Source: Kastovskya adunca ATA6-11-RM4 (GTDB lineage Bacteria > Cyanobacteriota > Cyanobacteriia > Cyanobacteriales > Coleofasciculaceae). From it: DNA of 64,000 nt. Positions 61,982 to 64,000 of this stretch are shown here, one piece after another. Location: positions 62,001 through 126,000 of the forward strand of contig JAHHHJ010000004.1 in NCBI GenBank assembly GCA_019359445.1, given 5' to 3'. The translations under genes and the position numbers were made by a program. The notes below the pieces were generated by a model. That model searched no databases and was not told the origin of the DNA. It saw nothing but the letters and a program-made list of their open reading frames with translations. The stretch's first letter is position 1; each line of letters starts with the position of its first letter.

Positions 61982-62281
61982 GTGGACGGTTCAGAGTCGG
62001 CAAAAGAGGTACGAGTGTGCCAAAACCGCACTTGCAAAAAGCAGGGTGCCGCTAAGGTACTAGCTGCTTTCCAGGCATCTGCCATGGATGGTGTTAGTGT
62101 GACGAGCAGTAGCTGCTTAGGTCAGTGCGGTAATGGCCCCATGGTGCTGGTGGAACCGGAGCAGATTTGGTACAGTGGCGTTCATCCTGATGAGGTGCCG
62201 ATAGTGATCGCCCGACATCTACGGGGTGGGCATCCAGTCAAGGCGATGTTGTATCGCAAGTATCATCCCCATGTTCAGTAG
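61982..62281 (+). CDS. Thioredoxin-like [2Fe-2S] ferredoxin
   Basis: A 99-residue protein with the Cx4C ... Cx3C pattern (Cys13, 18, 45, 49) of thioredoxin-fold [2Fe-2S] ferredoxins, as in the NuoE C-terminus. It starts at GTG 61982, 52 bp after the DUF2993 stop. Its likely role is small electron transfer, or a link with hydrogenase/NDH-like complexes. A perfect hairpin lies just past the stop. Confidence 0.85.
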   Translation: MDGSESAKEVRVCQNRTCKKQGAAKVLAAFQASAMDGVSVTSSSCLGQCGNGPMVLVEPEQIWYSGVHPDEVPIVIARHLRGGHPVKAMLYRKYHPHVQ

Positions 62282-62298
62282 TGATCCAGTGACAGGTT

Positions 62299-62325
62299 GT
62301 AGAGACGTTGCTGACACGTCTCTAC
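62299..62325. terminator. Bidirectional hairpin
   Basis: Perfect 10-bp stem GTAGAGACGT / ACGTCTCTAC with a 7-nt loop, placed between the convergent ferredoxin and ygfZ genes. Confidence 0.65.
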
Positions 62326-62360
62326 GAGTTCAGATTATCTGCCGTGGGTAAATGATTGTG

Positions 62361-63407
62361 TTAGCGGTAGTCGTGGGTCAAAAACGGCACATCTACCAGT
62401 TCCCCTTCGCTATCTCCCACTTGCACTTTTAACCCCGCACCACCAGCTTTTGTGCGGACATAAGCCAAGCCGAAAAGTCCTTTTTCTGTTTGGGTAAAGC
62501 TGGTTAGCTTACCGACTTTTTCACCCTCGGCGGTAACGATGCTGCCAGGTTCAGCGGGGTTACTGAGACGAACTCCCCAAAGGTTCTGTTTGACGCCTTT
62601 ATAGGTATTTAAGCGGGCAATGGTTTCCTGACCGATGTAGCAGCCTTTCTCAAAGGAAATGGTTTGCCACAGTCCCGCTTCTAAAGGATTGTAGTCTTCG
62701 GTGAGTTCGCAGTCGGGAACGGGGCGTCCTTGCTCAATACGGAGTTGTTCCCAAACGCGATCGCCCATTGGCACGGCTCCGGCTGAAACTAACTGGTTCC
62801 AAAGGGTTGCCGCCTGTTCCCTAGGGACAATCAGCGTGTATCCCAGGATCGCCAAACCATTACCCACAGCTAGCAGAACGTTTGCCTCTTTTAGCTGCAC
62901 GAGTTGGTGAGTGCTGTAAGCCTCGCCTACCATTGGCTCTAACCCCAATTTTTGCAGGAGTGCGTCACTGTCTGGCCCAATTAGGCTGAAGGTGGCATAG
63001 TCTTTACTGATATCGTTCAATTCCACCCGATCCATCGGAAAGATGAACCGATCTAGCCATTGTCGGAGGTATTCCCGGCGATTGGGAGAAACGAGTAGCA
63101 CCACGGCATCTTCGGTAATGTAGGCTGTTGCTAAGTCAATGGTGCGAGCAGTGGAGGTGACAAAAACAGTGTCGCAGCCTTGTCCGGGTTGGAGTTTTTG
63201 GAAATCGTTAGTGCTTTGGTTATGCAGGTAGCGCAGTCGGTCGTCATCGGAAACTTTTAGTAATCCCCAATGGGAGCGATCGCATACCACAACTCCCTGC
63301 CGTGCTGCCTGCATCGCTGCGGCATCATTACCAAAACTGCTGGGAACACTCGTGTTCTCAAATGTTGCCCCAGCACTCTGCTGAATATCCTGTAAGTCTT
63401 GAATCAT
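62361..63407 (-). CDS. ygfZ: YgfZ/GcvT-like tetrahydrofolate-dependent protein
   Basis: A 348-residue GcvT-fold protein, involved in Fe-S cluster assembly and repair of MiaB-type enzymes in bacteria. The YgfZ signature KGCYIGQE is present (EKGCYIGQETIARL), with the Cys needed for function. Upstream it has DRSHWGLLKVSDDDRLRYLHNQSTNDF. It is not a glycine cleavage GcvT because gcv genes are absent and the signature differs. Length is normal. RimO, which needs Fe-S clusters, is in the same window but not linked. Confidence 0.92.
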   Translation of the reverse strand: MIQDLQDIQQSAGATFENTSVPSSFGNDAAAMQAARQGVVVCDRSHWGLLKVSDDDRLRYLHNQSTNDFQKLQPGQGCDTVFVTSTARTIDLATAYITEDAVVLLVSPNRREYLRQWLDRFIFPMDRVELNDISKDYATFSLIGPDSDALLQKLGLEPMVGEAYSTHQLVQLKEANVLLAVGNGLAILGYTLIVPREQAATLWNQLVSAGAVPMGDRVWEQLRIEQGRPVPDCELTEDYNPLEAGLWQTISFEKGCYIGQETIARLNTYKGVKQNLWGVRLSNPAEPGSIVTAEGEKVGKLTSFTQTEKGLFGLAYVRTKAGGAGLKVQVGDSEGELVDVPFLTHDYR

Positions 63408-63563
63408 TGCCTAATCTTTTACTTTTATTCCCTTATTTAAACGCTACCAGCTTTCAGTTTTTGCTTCTTCCGGCGTTAAGTCAGTAGACAGGGAAAAATT
63501 GCTGCGCTTCTTTCCTGGGGAATCCTTCGTTAGGATGACGACTTATGGATAATCTTGTCCATC

Positions 63564-63950
63564 TTATAAAGGCAAATTAGCAAACACTTGCTGTACTAAC
63601 TGTCTTGTCTTCGCCTCCAAACACTGCCAGTCTACGTCTCCCGTTTCATCAAGCAAGCTCGTATCAATCTCCACTGTCTGACTCTCTGTTTCAGTAGAGT
63701 TGAGTTGATAGTTGCGAAAACAAACCTGATAACAAAGCTCCCAAATATCCACATTTACGGTGGCGTTTTGGCGCTGTAAGCACAGTTGGTAGCCTGGTAT
63801 AGGTGATTGAATATCCTGGTAAGTGCCTTTCCAGTCTGATGTTTCTAGCTGCTTGCGAATATTATCGATGACGCGCAGGAAAGCTGGTTGCATCAATAAC
63901 TCCGCTTGGTTCCAGGCAGTCATATTCTTGAATTCAGGTTTCATAGACAT
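63564..63950 (-). CDS. Conserved-looking protein of unknown function
   Basis: A 128-residue protein, not assigned to a family. Trp and Tyr/Cys-rich core segments (WKGTYQDIQSPIPGYQLCL; IWELCYQVCFRNYQL) alternate with an acidic C-terminal part (TSLLDETGDVDW). No signal peptide or membrane segment. It is the last gene before the window edge; its upstream neighbour is outside. Confidence 0.6.
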   Translation of the reverse strand: MSMKPEFKNMTAWNQAELLMQPAFLRVIDNIRKQLETSDWKGTYQDIQSPIPGYQLCLQRQNATVNVDIWELCYQVCFRNYQLNSTETESQTVEIDTSLLDETGDVDWQCLEAKTRQLVQQVFANLPL

Positions 63951-64000
63951 ATGTACCCATCCTGATTTGGCATTTTCGGCATGAGCAAGTAGACATGGAA

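Overview
The window is cyanobacterial chromosome. Psb and ndh genes (psbU, ndhD, btpA), a cyanobacteriochrome-type photoreceptor, two group-2 sigma factors, KGK-domain proteins, very frequent GCGATCGC (HIP1) sites and short tandem repeats of the STRR kind all point that way. The repeat and MITE load suggests a large-genome filamentous, non-heterocystous form (Coleofasciculus/Microcoleus-like), but that placement is inference.

0-6.3 kb: a yeast-like cytosine deaminase, a P450 with a ribokinase just upstream, and a two-gene signalling unit. The unit is a CBS-GAF-histidine kinase whose GAF domain carries both cysteines of a DXCF cyanobacteriochrome, followed 5 bp later by a receiver-histidine kinase hybrid. 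6.6-10.9 kb is an accessory-looking stretch: a dynamin-like GTPase, a MITE, three tandem KGK-domain genes and an HNH nuclease. 11-16.8 kb: thrB, a composite minisatellite, an unrecognised coiled-coil gene, ndhD and a PAS-GAF histidine kinase. 17.4-31.4 kb: an EAL phosphodiesterase, a secreted protein with a regular cysteine repeat, a MoeB-rhodanese plus JAMM pair, a branched-chain amino acid ABC ATPase, ferredoxins, hisZ, a J-domain/TPR protein, suhB, a nuclease, tRNA-Ser(GGA), an EamA transporter and a macro-domain/Pit pair.

31.6-43.1 kb: cobO, a MITE with a clean target duplication, a TnpB element with a divergent 48-residue RHH gene and a dyad between them, a group-2 sigma gene preceded by a tandem candidate RNA element, xylB, a degenerate FHA-cyclase, a second MITE, a GNAT pseudogene and a SigC-like sigma gene. 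43.8-64 kb is mostly housekeeping: priA (with an in-frame repeat insertion), thrC, a DEAD-box helicase, rimO, btpA, VKOR-thioredoxin, a CHASE2-PAS-GGDEF cyclase, nadB, psbU, 1-Cys peroxiredoxin, Uma2, cysK, a DUF2993 protein, a thioredoxin-like ferredoxin and ygfZ.

Two themes run through the window. The first is dense signalling: light, c-di-GMP, histidine kinases and alternative sigma factors. The second is small repeats that have entered genes or fixed their ends: in-frame insertions in PriA and probably in two kinases, ThrB ending inside a heptad array, and two MITE-like elements whose terminal repeats contain the stop codon of the neighbouring gene. The most promising unexplained signal is the pair of colinear units at 36794-37063. 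They share four conserved blocks, while the hairpins between the blocks differ in sequence but keep their positions.
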